DNA of 64,000 nt from CF-118 sp035934385 (GCA_035934385.1 DASYXY010000039.1:5585-69584); one strand, 5' to 3'; positions 25,444-34,452 are shown, counted from the stretch's first letter. The notes: generated by a model from the letters alone, not told the origin. A program made the numbers and translations.

Positions 25444-26427
25444 TTGAACCCTCGCGAGCTCGTGCGACTCGGGCGAACGCAGGTCAAGGTCACCCGTCTC
25501 GGACTGGGAACCGCACCGCTGGCGGGCCTGTACCGGCCTGTCGAGGAGCTGGATGGGCTGAAGGCAATCGAGCGGTCGTGGGATGTTGGGATCCGGTTCT
25601 TCGACACGGCTCCCCTGTACGGCCATGGACTCGCCGAGCAACGCCTGGGCAAGGTGCTGCGGGCCAGGCCGCGCAACGAGTTCACGCTGGCGACGAAGGT
25701 GGGGCGCCTGCTGCGGGCCGACGTTCCGCCCGAGCCCGGCCAGTCATTTCGGGGTACGCCGCCCGTCAACCCGACGTTCGATTTCTCGTACGACGGCGTG
25801 ATGCGGTCGATCGAGGAGAGCCGTGACCGCCTGGGCATCGAGCACATCGACATCCTGCACATCCACGACCCCGACGACCACTACGAGCAGGCCATCAACG
25901 GCGCATACCGCGCGCTCGCCCACCTCCGCGACGAGGGCGTCGTCGGAGCCATCGGCGCGGGGATGAATCAGGCCGAGATGCTCACTCGTTTTGCGCGCGA
26001 GGGGGACTTCGACTGCTTCTTGCTCGCTGGACGCTACACGCTGCTCGACCAGGTGGCGCTGCGGGAGCTGCTGCCGACCTGCCTGGAACGCGGCGTGTCG
26101 GTGATCGCCGGCGGCGTCTTCAACAGCGGCATCCTCAGCGATCCCAAGACGGGCGCCTACTACAACTACCAGCCGGCGCCGCCGGAGCTGCTGGATCGCG
26201 CCCGCCGCATCCTGGCTGTCTGCGAGCGCCACGGCGTGCCGCTCAGGGCGGCCGCGGTGCAGTTTCCGTTGGGTCACCCGGCGGTGCAGACGGTGGTGGT
26301 CGGCTGCCGGTCAGCCGACCAGGTGGAGGACACGATTCGCATGTTCGAGACACCAATCCCACCGTCGCTGTGGGAGGACCTCAAGAGCGAGCAGCTCCTT
26401 GCCGATGAAGCGCCCGTCCCTGCATGA
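25444..26427 (+). CDS. Aldo/keto reductase, probable L-fucose dehydrogenase
   Basis: A 327-residue aldo/keto reductase. The catalytic set is visible: Asp and Tyr in DTAPLYGHG near residue 55, Lys in LATKVG, and His in ILHIHDPDD. The GTPPVNPTFDFSYDGVMRSI region matches the pyridoxal/galactose/fucose dehydrogenase group. In this operon it would oxidise L-fucopyranose at C1 to L-fucono-1,5-lactone with NAD(P). The start is a TTG just after GAGGAT; a GTG at 25460 is possible. It overlaps the lactonase ATG by four bases. Confidence 0.85.
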   Translation: MNPRELVRLGRTQVKVTRLGLGTAPLAGLYRPVEELDGLKAIERSWDVGIRFFDTAPLYGHGLAEQRLGKVLRARPRNEFTLATKVGRLLRADVPPEPGQSFRGTPPVNPTFDFSYDGVMRSIEESRDRLGIEHIDILHIHDPDDHYEQAINGAYRALAHLRDEGVVGAIGAGMNQAEMLTRFAREGDFDCFLLAGRYTLLDQVALRELLPTCLERGVSVIAGGVFNSGILSDPKTGAYYNYQPAPPELLDRARRILAVCERHGVPLRAAAVQFPLGHPAVQTVVVGCRSADQVEDTIRMFETPIPPSLWEDLKSEQLLADEAPVPA

Positions 26428-27248
26428 CGGTTGACGCGCATCACCACTTCTGGGATCCCTCACGACGAAGTTATCCGTGGATGGGGGCGGAGCTCGACCC
26501 GATTCGCCGCTCCTTCGGCCCCGACGACCTTGCGCCTCTTGCGCGCGTCAACGCCATCGAGCGGACGCTGCTGGTGCAGACGGTCTCCAGCGTCGACGAG
26601 ACCCGGGAGTTTCTCGCCACCGCAGCGAGGCACGAGCTCGTAGGCGGAGTCGTCGGCTGGGTCGACCTCACGGACGCTCAGGTCGCGACTACGATCGCCG
26701 GCCTGAGATCAGGTGAGGGTGGCGAAAAGCTGGTGGGAGTCAGGCACCAGGTCCACGACGAGACCGATCCCGACTGGCTGCGGCGCGACGACGTCCAGCG
26801 CGGCCTGGCGGAGGTCCAGAACGCGGGCCTCGCATACGACCTGCTCGTGCGCACCCGCGAGCTGCCCGCTGCTCATGATGCCGCGAGCCGGCATCCCAAC
26901 CTCGGATTCGTCATCGACCATGCCGCAAAGCCACGGATCGCTGATGGTCCGCGCGACACCGAATGGGAACGTGCGATGGCGCAGATGGCTGCTCTGCCCA
27001 ACGTCACGTGCAAGCTGTCTGGACTCGTGACCGAAGCCGGTTGGGAGACGTGGACTCAGGAGCAGCTGGAGCCCTATATCACGCGAGTGCTCGATTGGTT
27101 TGGACCGCAGCGCTGCATGTTCGGCTCCGACTGGCCGGTGTGCCTGCTGGCGGCGAGCTATGCGGAGGTGCTGGACACGGTGAGGAAAGTCGCGGGCGAG
27201 GATGAGGACGTCTTCGCACGCACCGCAATTCGCGTGTACGGGCTCTAG
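26424..27248 (+). CDS. Amidohydrolase, probable L-fucono-1,5-lactonase
   Basis: A 274-residue amidohydrolase_2 family protein (COG3618). Metal ligands are in VDAHHHFWD at the N terminus, a His in GVRHQVHDE near 108, a His in FVIDHAAKP near 162, and Asp in MFGSDWPVC near 235. Relatives hydrolyse sugar lactones such as L-fuconolactone or L-rhamnono-lactone, which is the step needed between the AKR and the dehydratase. Its TAG overlaps the stop of the convergent Ni/Co permease inside CTAG. Confidence 0.87.
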   Translation: MTVDAHHHFWDPSRRSYPWMGAELDPIRRSFGPDDLAPLARVNAIERTLLVQTVSSVDETREFLATAARHELVGGVVGWVDLTDAQVATTIAGLRSGEGGEKLVGVRHQVHDETDPDWLRRDDVQRGLAEVQNAGLAYDLLVRTRELPAAHDAASRHPNLGFVIDHAAKPRIADGPRDTEWERAMAQMAALPNVTCKLSGLVTEAGWETWTQEQLEPYITRVLDWFGPQRCMFGSDWPVCLLAASYAEVLDTVRKVAGEDEDVFARTAIRVYGL

Positions 27249-28315
27249 GCCACCTCGTCGACGTACGCGGCCCAGCGCTCATCGATGCGGCGCCATTTGT
27301 AAATGGCGAACGCCCCGGCCCACGCGATCACGAACGCCGCGACGATCACGTACCCGGCCTTGCCGATGAAGTCGAAGCCGGCGATCACCTCGAACGCGCC
27401 GCCTCGGAGATGCAGGACCTGGATGAGAACCTGGGCGAGCTCGACGACGCCCACGAAGAGGGCCACGAACACCGAGAGTCCGGTCACCGTCAGGTTGTAG
27501 AAGACCTTGCGGATCGGACTCGAGAAGGCCCACGAGTAGGCGTTCGACATGAACGCTCCGTCGGCGGTATCCATCAGCGACATGCCGGCGGCAAAGATCA
27601 ATGGCAGCGACACGACGGCGGTGAACGGCAGGCCCTGAGCAGCGGCGCCGGCGGAGATCGCCAGCAGCGCGACCTCAGAGGCGGTGTCGAAGCCGAGCCC
27701 GAACAGGAAACCCACCGGGTACATCTGCCAGCTCTGGTCGATCACCCGAAACAGCCGGCCGAACAGGCGGGTCATGAGCCCGCCGGCCACCAGCTCGTGA
27801 TCGAGGCTCGCGCTGTCGAACTCGCCGCGCCGCATCCTGCGGTAGACGCGGACGATGTCCAGCAGGATGAGCAGGTTCAGTACGCCGATCAGGACCAGGA
27901 AGCCGCCCGACACCAGCGTGCCCACGGCGCCGCCGACGTCGCGCAGCTCACCGTCCTGGCCGACGACTCCCTGGACGATCGTTTTCACCGCCAGGCCGAG
28001 AGCGACGGCGATCAGGAATACGACTGTCGAGTGCCCCAGCGAGAAGAAGAAGCCGACGCCCAACGGCTTCTGACCGCGCTGCAGCAGCTTGCGCGTGGTG
28101 TTGTCGATGGCGGAGATGTGGTCGGCGTCGAAGGCGTGCCGCAGCCCGAAGGTGTACGCCAGCCCGCCCAGGCCTAGAAACGCCGGGTGGCCGAGCCCAT
28201 ATACGAGCAGCAGGCCCCACCCAACCACGTGCAGGAGACCAACGCCGCTGAAGAACGACACGAGGCGAAGGCGCTCCCCGCCGCGGAACGACCTCGCCAG
28301 GCTCGCCCCCATCAA
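27245..28315 (-). CDS. High-affinity nickel/cobalt permease (NiCoT family)
   Basis: A 356-residue HoxN/NixA-type permease with about eight helices. The signature HAFDADHISAIDNTTR in helix 2 is intact, as are LGFDTASEVALL and FAAGMSLMDTADGAFM. It imports Ni2+ and/or Co2+. Cobalt would feed the cobalamin needed by NrdJ; no nickel enzyme is in the window. TTG 28315 is nine bases after TAGGCT and is followed directly by an ATG, so either codon could start a nearly leaderless message. A Nur-like palindrome covers the -35 region. Confidence 0.92.
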   Translation of the reverse strand: MMGASLARSFRGGERLRLVSFFSGVGLLHVVGWGLLLVYGLGHPAFLGLGGLAYTFGLRHAFDADHISAIDNTTRKLLQRGQKPLGVGFFFSLGHSTVVFLIAVALGLAVKTIVQGVVGQDGELRDVGGAVGTLVSGGFLVLIGVLNLLILLDIVRVYRRMRRGEFDSASLDHELVAGGLMTRLFGRLFRVIDQSWQMYPVGFLFGLGFDTASEVALLAISAGAAAQGLPFTAVVSLPLIFAAGMSLMDTADGAFMSNAYSWAFSSPIRKVFYNLTVTGLSVFVALFVGVVELAQVLIQVLHLRGGAFEVIAGFDFIGKAGYVIVAAFVIAWAGAFAIYKWRRIDERWAAYVDEVA

Positions 28316-28324
28316 GACCCTTCG

Positions 28325-28354
28325 AGCCTAGCGCTTATTGCGACTTTGTCGCAA
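28325..28354 (-). promoter_or_regulatory. Promoter and Nur-like operator of the Ni/Co permease
   Basis: The -10 is TAGGCT (28325-28330, minus strand). A perfect inverted repeat, TTGCGACTTTGTCGCAA (28338-28354), covers the -35 position. Its layout TTGC..-N5-..GCAA matches the half-site spacing of the Nur box (Fur-family nickel regulator) of actinobacteria. Confidence 0.55.
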
Positions 28355-28406
28355 CTAGCGATTCCCGGGGCCCGCTGCCGAGAACCGCCGGGTAACCTGC
28401 GAGAGG

Positions 28407-29123
28407 ATGGACATCGACCAGCTGCCGTCCCCCGTGCGGGCGCTGCTGCGGCGCCTCGCCCAGGTCGTGGCGTCGCGTGAGCCGGCGATCGAAGCCGGCA
28501 TCCAGGCGCTGCGCGCGAAGCACCCTCACCTCACCAATGACGAACTTGCGATGGCGCTCGTGCGTTCCACTCGCCGCCGAGTCGCGGCGACCGGCGCCGT
28601 CAGCGGCGCCGCATCGATCGCTCCTGGACTCGGCACTGCTCTCGCCCTCGGCACCGTCACGAGCCAGGCGTTTTACGCGCTCGAGCAGGAGGTCGAGCTC
28701 GTGCTCGCGATCGCCATGGTCTACGGCCATGAGCTCAGCGGCTCGGAAGACCGCGTGCTCGAAGCGCTGGTCGTGGTCGGCATCGCGAGCGGCGCGCTGA
28801 AATTGCGCGAGGACGTGCTGGTCGCGGGCGGCGAGCGCCTCGCCGTGGCTGCGTTTCGACAGATGCCAGGGCTCATCATCGGCCACGCGAGTGGCAGGCT
28901 TGTCACCCGCATCGTGGCTCGCGTCGCGACATCAGGTTTCGCCAAAGTGGCCGCGCGTGTGATTCCGCTGGCAATCGGAGTCACCGTCGGCGCGGGGTTC
29001 GACTGGCTCGCGGTCAGCGCGCTTGGGCGTGCGGCGATGCGCTACTACGGACCAGGTGGACCCGGGGCGAAGCCTCTGCTACTTGCTCCTGAAGATTCCC
29101 CGCACGTCGAACTCGGCGGCTGA
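28407..29123 (+). CDS. EcsC/DUF697-like membrane-associated protein
   Basis: A 238-residue protein of unknown function. After a helical N terminus come alternating Gly/Ala-rich hydrophobic segments (about residues 66-90, 128-145, 165-205) of the sort seen in EcsC and DUF697 proteins. No catalytic motif is visible. The ATG is eight bases after TAACCT, with GAGAGG directly before it. The last 45 bases overlap the end of the convergent DNA ligase gene. Confidence 0.6.
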   Translation: MDIDQLPSPVRALLRRLAQVVASREPAIEAGIQALRAKHPHLTNDELAMALVRSTRRRVAATGAVSGAASIAPGLGTALALGTVTSQAFYALEQEVELVLAIAMVYGHELSGSEDRVLEALVVVGIASGALKLREDVLVAGGERLAVAAFRQMPGLIIGHASGRLVTRIVARVATSGFAKVAARVIPLAIGVTVGAGFDWLAVSALGRAAMRYYGPGGPGAKPLLLAPEDSPHVELGG

Positions 29124-30131
29124 CGCGATCTGGTCGAAGCCGCACTGCTTCGGCTTCTTGTCGAGCCGCCACCGCCGGAATCCGGTCGCGTGGCGGAACC
29201 TCTGGCCCGCCTCCAGCTTGTCGTAGCTGACCTCGCACACGAGCACCGGCTTGACGGTGACCCATTCGGTGTCCTTGTCCTTGCCGCGCGACCAGCGGCT
29301 GAGGCCCCCTGGCATGCGGGCGCTCATTTCCTGCCATTCCTTCGGCGGATCGGTCTCGAGCGGCTTCAGCTTCGCGATGAGCTCTTTGCGTTCGGCGGCG
29401 TTGAACGATGAGGTGTGACCGACGTAGTGCAGCGTGCCTTTCTTGTCGTACAGGCCGAGCAGGAGCGAGCCGAGCGTCTTGCCGTCATAAGACTTGCGCC
29501 ATCCGATCACAACGCAGTCGGCCGTGCGTTCGTGCTTGATCTTCACCCAGAGTCGTTTGCCGGGTACGTAAGCTCCGGACCACGACTTGGCAATGACTCC
29601 GTCGAGGCCCGCGCCCTCGAACAGGTCGAACCACTTGCCGCCGGTCGCGCGATCACGCGTGTAAGGCGTCAGGAAGACCGGCGACTTCACGCCCTTGAGC
29701 AGAGTCTCGAGCTTCTTGCGCCGCTCGCCGAGCGGCAGCGAACGTAGGTCCGAGCTGCCCTCGGAAAGGATGTCGAATGCGACATACCAGGCGGGCGTCG
29801 CCTTACTCAGCATCTGCACGCGCGACTCCGCCGGGTGAATGCGCTGCTGCAGCGCGCCGAAGTCAAGGCCGTTCGAGCCGACGACGATCAGCTCACCGTC
29901 GAGCACGACCCTGGGCTCTCGCAACATCCGCAGCGCCGGCAGAAGCTCTGGGAAGTAGCGCGTCATCGGCCGGGCGCCGCGGCTCACGAGCTCGACCTCG
30001 TCGCCGTCGCGAAAGACCAGTGTCCGGAAGCCGTCCCACTTTGGCTCGTACTCCCAGTCGGCGCCGGTCGGGAGGTCGTCCTGCGGGGCCGACAGCATCG
30101 GCTCCATGTCGCGCGGGATCGGCAGCTTCAT
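29079..30131 (-). CDS. ATP-dependent DNA ligase (LigC/LigD ligase-domain type)
   Basis: A 350-residue ATP-dependent ligase containing only the adenylation and OB domains. Motif I is EPKWDGFR with the adenylated Lys at residue 31; motif III-like LDGELIV, motif IV DGVIAKSW and motif V WVKIKHERTADCVVIGW are present, then the OB-domain region. Such stand-alone enzymes act in repair or non-homologous end joining next to the NAD-dependent LigA. No Ku or polymerase/primase gene is nearby. The ATG is preceded by AGAGG seven bases upstream. Confidence 0.92.
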   Translation of the reverse strand: MKLPIPRDMEPMLSAPQDDLPTGADWEYEPKWDGFRTLVFRDGDEVELVSRGARPMTRYFPELLPALRMLREPRVVLDGELIVVGSNGLDFGALQQRIHPAESRVQMLSKATPAWYVAFDILSEGSSDLRSLPLGERRKKLETLLKGVKSPVFLTPYTRDRATGGKWFDLFEGAGLDGVIAKSWSGAYVPGKRLWVKIKHERTADCVVIGWRKSYDGKTLGSLLLGLYDKKGTLHYVGHTSSFNAAERKELIAKLKPLETDPPKEWQEMSARMPGGLSRWSRGKDKDTEWVTVKPVLVCEVSYDKLEAGQRFRHATGFRRWRLDKKPKQCGFDQIASAAEFDVRGIFRSK

Positions 30132-30198
30132 CGATCGCCTCTAAAGCAGGAAGCCCGCTTGCGCGAGCGCAGCCACGGCTGCGCCGGCCTCTGAAAGC

Positions 30199-30222
30199 GG
30201 AAGCCTGCTTGCGCAGGCTTCC
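30199..30222. repeat. Perfect ten-base hairpin in intergenic space
   Basis: GGAAGCCTGC (30199-30208), loop TTGC and GCAGGCTTCC (30213-30222) upstream of the ligase gene. An imperfect relative lies just before it (GGAAGCCCGCTTGCGCGAGC from about 30150). No T-run follows on either strand. Confidence 0.5.
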
Positions 30223-30340
30223 AAGGCTGGGGTGGGGGCGTGGAGTCGAATTTCAGTGGCCGAGCTTACCGGCCGCCGATATGGTATCACGCGTCCCCTG
30301 CGTCCACAAGATATAGACAAACTGGGGAAATCTGTCGCTG

Positions 30341-32194
30341 TCAGGACTTCGGCGCGAAGCGTTTGAGCAGGTCACCGACGGTCATGTCGCCATAGTCGCG
30401 GCCCAGCGCCGCCTGGGCCGTGTGCCAGATGGCCTCGGCCTGGGGTGGTCCGTGGTCGATCAGGGCCTGCAGCTTGAGGGCGCTGAACAGCTCGATCGTC
30501 GGCACCTGCCGCAGCTGGTCGGCAGTCCACTGGGCCCACTGCAAAATGGTCCCCTCGCCAGGCGCCGTCTTGTTCGCCACTGCCGCTGCTTTGGCCTGGA
30601 CGGTGCTCGCCGCCTTCTCGACCGCCGCCGCGGCCTGCCTGGTGCTCGCCGCGACCTCCTTGGCGCTCGCCGCGACCTCCTTGGCGCCTGCAGCGGCCGC
30701 GGCCACCGCGGGCTGCACCGCCGCCTCCGCCTTGGTCACAGCCTCCTCGGCCCGCTTGGGCATGGTCGTCAGGCCTTCGTGGGCCGTGGCGTTGATGCGG
30801 TCGATCGCCGACGCGTCCTTGCCCTGCCCATCGCCTTCTGTCGCCCGGCCGCGGTCGACGAATCCCTTGCCGAGCGCACCGCCGACCAGGCTCGGCACGT
30901 CCAGCCCAGTCAGGCCCTTGATCGCCGTCGTCGATTCGATCACCGCCCGCGTAGCGTTCTTGACCAGGTCGGACGCGCCCTCGGCGCTCATGACCGTCAG
31001 CGAGTTGATGTGGCCCATCGGCTCGGCCGCGGCCTTGACGATTTCCGGCAGCGCCGCGAGGACCGTTTGGATGATGGCCGCCTCGTTGAACTGCTTGTAA
31101 GCGTCAGCCCTCATGGCCAGGGCCTTGGCCTCGGCCTCGCCCTTGGTCAGGACGATTTGGGCTTCGGCGCCGCCCTCCAGCCGTGTGGTCTCGGCGTCGG
31201 CCTCCGCCGACGCGATGCGAGCGCGCTTGGCGCCTTCTGCACGCGCGATGACCGCCTGGGCGTCGGCCGCGGCCGGTTTGACCGTGGACGACAGAAGCTC
31301 CTTCTCTTTGCGGTCTGCCTCCAGCTGCGCAAGCTCGGTCTGCTTGCGGACGACCTCCTGCTGCGCCTCGGCCTGGGCCAGCGGGCCGGCCTGGTCGGCG
31401 CGCGCCTGGGCGGCCGTCACCTGCATCTTGGTCTCCGCCTCCCGCAGAGACACGTCACGGCCGGCGTTGATCTTCACCTGCTGCGCCTCGGCCTCCCGCA
31501 CCGCGGCCGTCTGGTCGGCGGCGGCCCGCGCCATGCGGGCGTCTCGCTCTACGGTCGCAAGGTTCTGCTGGCCCAGCAGCTCGATGTAGTTGCTGTCGTC
31601 GGAGAAGCTCTGGATGGTGAAGGCGTCGATCTGCAGACCGCTGGTGGCGAGGTCACCTTTGGCCGCGTCCTGCACCTGCTGCAGCAGCTTCTGCCGGTCG
31701 CGGATGAGCTCCTCTATGGTCAGCGTGCCGACGATCGACCGGAGCGAGCCCTCGAGCACGTTCTTGACGATCGAGTCCACCTGCTCCGGCCTGGCGTCGA
31801 GGAAACGCTCGGCCGCGTTGCGCAGCGACTCGACGTCGCGGCCGATCTTGAATGTCGCGACGCCCTGCACCTGGACCTTGATGCCCTGGCTCGTGACCGC
31901 GTCGCTCAGCGAAACATTGATCTGCCGCGCGGTCAGCTTCATCTTGCCCACGCGGTTGATGAGCGGCATCACGATGGTGCCGCCGCCGACGACAACCTTC
32001 ACGCCTTTGTCGCCTGCCGAGGAGACCGGCTGGCCACGCTCATCGTGGACCTTCGCGCCGCGCGAGCCCGCGACGATGATCGCTTCGTTCGCGCCGGCGA
32101 CCTTGTACCGGCTCGCGACGAACGCCAGGATCAGGATGAGGATGACCACGCCGGTCACCACCAGGAACGGCGAGGAAGTGATGAATTCAGGCAT
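30341..32194 (-). CDS. Flotillin-like SPFH protein
   Basis: A 617-residue flotillin (YuaG/FloT type). One N-terminal helix (about residues 6-28) anchors it; an SPFH domain follows (KMKLTARQINVSLSD, GVATFKIG, residues about 55-215), then a long Ala/Glu/Gln-rich coiled coil to about 345. Unlike FloT, the C terminus is extended: a region of about 110 residues with Ala-rich repeats containing KEVAAS twice, then a compact segment ending VGDLLKRFAPKS. ATG 32194 is set by AAGGAG nine bases upstream. It overlaps nfeD by eight bases; the NfeD/flotillin pair organises membrane microdomains. Confidence 0.9.
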   Translation of the reverse strand: MPEFITSSPFLVVTGVVILILILAFVASRYKVAGANEAIIVAGSRGAKVHDERGQPVSSAGDKGVKVVVGGGTIVMPLINRVGKMKLTARQINVSLSDAVTSQGIKVQVQGVATFKIGRDVESLRNAAERFLDARPEQVDSIVKNVLEGSLRSIVGTLTIEELIRDRQKLLQQVQDAAKGDLATSGLQIDAFTIQSFSDDSNYIELLGQQNLATVERDARMARAAADQTAAVREAEAQQVKINAGRDVSLREAETKMQVTAAQARADQAGPLAQAEAQQEVVRKQTELAQLEADRKEKELLSSTVKPAAADAQAVIARAEGAKRARIASAEADAETTRLEGGAEAQIVLTKGEAEAKALAMRADAYKQFNEAAIIQTVLAALPEIVKAAAEPMGHINSLTVMSAEGASDLVKNATRAVIESTTAIKGLTGLDVPSLVGGALGKGFVDRGRATEGDGQGKDASAIDRINATAHEGLTTMPKRAEEAVTKAEAAVQPAVAAAAAGAKEVAASAKEVAASTRQAAAAVEKAASTVQAKAAAVANKTAPGEGTILQWAQWTADQLRQVPTIELFSALKLQALIDHGPPQAEAIWHTAQAALGRDYGDMTVGDLLKRFAPKS

Positions 32195-32738
32195 CGGACC
32201 TAGCTCCTTCATTGGTTGCGACCGAGGTCGGCGTCACGACGAGGTTGGTGCCGGCAACTGACACGACCTTCACCTGCTTGCCCGCCGGGATCTCGTCGTC
32301 GGCGGTGGCGGTCATGTTGTGCGAGGCGCCCGCGAAGCTGATCATCACGGTCCCGAACTTGTTGGCGGGGATGGCTACCGACACGCGGCCCGTCGACCCC
32401 ACCATGTCCTGCAGGCTGAAGGTAGTGCTCGATTCGGCCTGACGCAGGACCTTGAATGCGCCAAAGACCACTCCGGAGCCGAGCCCACCGGCGACGACAC
32501 CGCTGAGCGTCGCCCCGCCAACCCCGATCCCGAGGCTGTGGAGGCCGAAGAGGCCGCCCACGCCGAACATCGAGACGAAGCCGAGCAGTAGCGGCGTCGG
32601 CGAGACTCCGGCGACGTCGAAACCAAGGTGGATCGCGCCCAGGAGGCCGCCGAAAATGTCGTCGACAATGAGCGTCAGCAGCAGGAGCGCCCCACCCAAC
32701 AGCAGGCAAACCCCGAAGACGATGTCGGCGACGCTCAT
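32187..32738 (-). CDS. NfeD-like membrane protein (YuaF type)
   Basis: A 183-residue membrane protein with three or four N-terminal helices (to about residue 100) and a C-terminal OB-fold domain (GSTGRVSVAIPANKFGTVMI to VVSVAGTNLVVTP, each as seen in NfeD proteins). It is the usual partner of flotillin-like proteins. GAGAAGGG precedes the ATG. The stop overlaps the start of the flotillin gene. Confidence 0.87.
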   Translation of the reverse strand: MSVADIVFGVCLLLGGALLLLTLIVDDIFGGLLGAIHLGFDVAGVSPTPLLLGFVSMFGVGGLFGLHSLGIGVGGATLSGVVAGGLGSGVVFGAFKVLRQAESSTTFSLQDMVGSTGRVSVAIPANKFGTVMISFAGASHNMTATADDEIPAGKQVKVVSVAGTNLVVTPTSVATNEGARSDA

Positions 32739-32783
32739 ACCCTTCTCACCCGCCCGAATGTTAGGACTCGGGCGCGCGACCTG

Positions 32784-33623
32784 TTACCGGTCGAGGAACT
32801 CCGCGATCGCCCTCGCCGCCTGCTCGTTCATGCCCACGGTGTAGTGGTTGGCCTCGATCTCGATCCCGGTGGCCGCCGGCACCTCGCGGAGGAAGCGGGC
32901 GTATTCGTCGGGCGTGATCAGGAAGCCGAAGTTGGGTGGGATCTGCTGGCTCGCCCGGACGAGCAGGGTGGGCATCGTCAGCGCCTTCCACAGCGCGTAG
33001 GGATCCTGGGTCAGGCGGTACTGCTCGTCCTCCCACGGGGCGGCTTTGCGGGTGCGAAACGCCACCCCTCCCTCGACGTCCACCAGCTCGTAGTCGAACA
33101 GCCGCTCCCACGGCGCCCACGGCTGGTAGTGCGGCAGGTTCTTTGCCAGGGCTATGAACGCCTCGCGAGACGGGAAAACAGTCGCCAGCCTGTCGAGGCC
33201 GGCGTAGACCGGCACCTTGATCGACTCCTCGGGCAGCCCGGCCGCGTCGATGAGGACGGTCCGGCGGACGCGGCGGGGCGCCATCTGCGCCACCACCATC
33301 GTGATCCACACGCCCATCGACCAGCCGACGACGTCGAACTCTTCGGCACCGAGCTGATCGGCCATCTCGATGACGTCGCGCGCGTGGGATGGCCATCCAT
33401 AGGTGCCAGGTCCGCTGTCGCTGCTGCGACCGCGGCCACGCGGGTCGAACGCGAGCTTGCGGTGCCTGGCTCCATCGAGCGCCCCGAAGATGACGTCGAA
33501 GCTGCGCAGGTTGGCGCTGAGGCCCGGAACGCCGATTGCCAGGCGGCCCGAATCTGAGCCGGAGATCTCGCACGCGACCTCGCCGGAACGGAGCTTCATG
33601 CGTCGCGCGACAGCTTCCGTCAC
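32784..33623 (-). CDS. Alpha/beta hydrolase
   Basis: A 279-residue soluble alpha/beta hydrolase. The motifs are FDPRGRGRSS, the nucleophile elbow GWSMGVW near residue 100, and a late His in ANHYTVGM; the acid residue is less clear. Such enzymes hydrolyse esters, lactones or similar bonds; substrate unknown. GTG 33623 is eight bases after TACGCT on the minus strand, which favours it over TTG 33632 and ATG 33599. It is divergent from the SDR at 33676. Confidence 0.83.
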   Translation of the reverse strand: MTEAVARRMKLRSGEVACEISGSDSGRLAIGVPGLSANLRSFDVIFGALDGARHRKLAFDPRGRGRSSDSGPGTYGWPSHARDVIEMADQLGAEEFDVVGWSMGVWITMVVAQMAPRRVRRTVLIDAAGLPEESIKVPVYAGLDRLATVFPSREAFIALAKNLPHYQPWAPWERLFDYELVDVEGGVAFRTRKAAPWEDEQYRLTQDPYALWKALTMPTLLVRASQQIPPNFGFLITPDEYARFLREVPAATGIEIEANHYTVGMNEQAARAIAEFLDR

Positions 33624-33675
33624 GGCTGCCAAGCGTAACGGCCAGGTCCAGGAGGCATTAGGCTCCTAGATTCGT

Positions 33676-34452
33676 ATGGAGTTCGCCGGCCGGGTCGCGA
33701 TCGTAACCGGTGGCGGAACGGGCATCGGTCGCGCGACCGCGCTACGCCTCGCCAAGTCAGGCGCGAGGGCGGTGGTAGTCAACTACTCGCGCTCCGCAAC
33801 CGAAGCCGAAGCCACCGCGAATGACGTGATCGCTCTCGGCGCTGACGCGATGACACATCGATCCGACGTGGCCGATGAGTCGCAGGTCAAAGCCCTCGTC
33901 GCGGCGACGGTGGACCGGTACGGAGGGCTCGACGTGCTGGTCAACAACGCCGGCACCACACACTTCATCCCGCATCCAGACCTCGACGGTCTGACGGATG
34001 CCGTGTGGAACGACATCCTGGGCGTGAACCTCAAGGGCACGTTCTACTGCTGCCGCGCCGGCGCCCCCGAGCTGAAGAAGACGGGCGGCGCCATCGTCAA
34101 CATCGCGTCGATCGCCGCTCACCGGGCCTCGGGCTCATCGATCGCCTATGCGGTCTCGAAGGCCGGGGTCCTGCAGCTGACGCGCGCGCTGGCCCTGGCG
34201 CTGGCGCCGGAGGTGCGGGTCAACTCGGTGTCGCCGGGCCTGGTGTCGACACGGTGGTTCCGCAGCCGCTTCGGCGACGACGCGGCAGCCGCCCAGGAAG
34301 AAGCGTTCGCGAAGCAGACGCCCGTTCAGAAGATCGCGACGCCGGACGACGTCGCTCGCGCTGTGGTCGCGCTGCTCGAGAACGACCTGATCACCGGCCA
34401 GGACCTGGTCGTGGATGGCGGGAAGAACGTCCTGTATCAGACCCTGGTCTGA
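33676..34452 (+). CDS. Short-chain dehydrogenase/reductase
   Basis: A 258-residue classical SDR: TGGGTGIG near residue 12, VVVNYSRS after beta 2 (pattern of NADP-preferring FabG-like proteins), NNAGTT, catalytic Ser in NIAS, YAVSK, and the C-terminal GQDLVVDGG. It is close to 3-oxoacyl-ACP reductases but could act on other ketones. The ATG follows TAGGCT by eleven bases and TAGATT by three, so the leader is minimal or absent. No operon partner. Confidence 0.9.
   Translation: MEFAGRVAIVTGGGTGIGRATALRLAKSGARAVVVNYSRSATEAEATANDVIALGADAMTHRSDVADESQVKALVAATVDRYGGLDVLVNNAGTTHFIPHPDLDGLTDAVWNDILGVNLKGTFYCCRAGAPELKKTGGAIVNIASIAAHRASGSSIAYAVSKAGVLQLTRALALALAPEVRVNSVSPGLVSTRWFRSRFGDDAAAAQEEAFAKQTPVQKIATPDDVARAVVALLENDLITGQDLVVDGGKNVLYQTLV

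Noticed and set aside
30422..32203. 593-codon plus-strand frame opposite the flotillin gene
   Set aside because: Shadow of the coiled-coil coding region; product is Arg/Leu/Asp-rich without domains.
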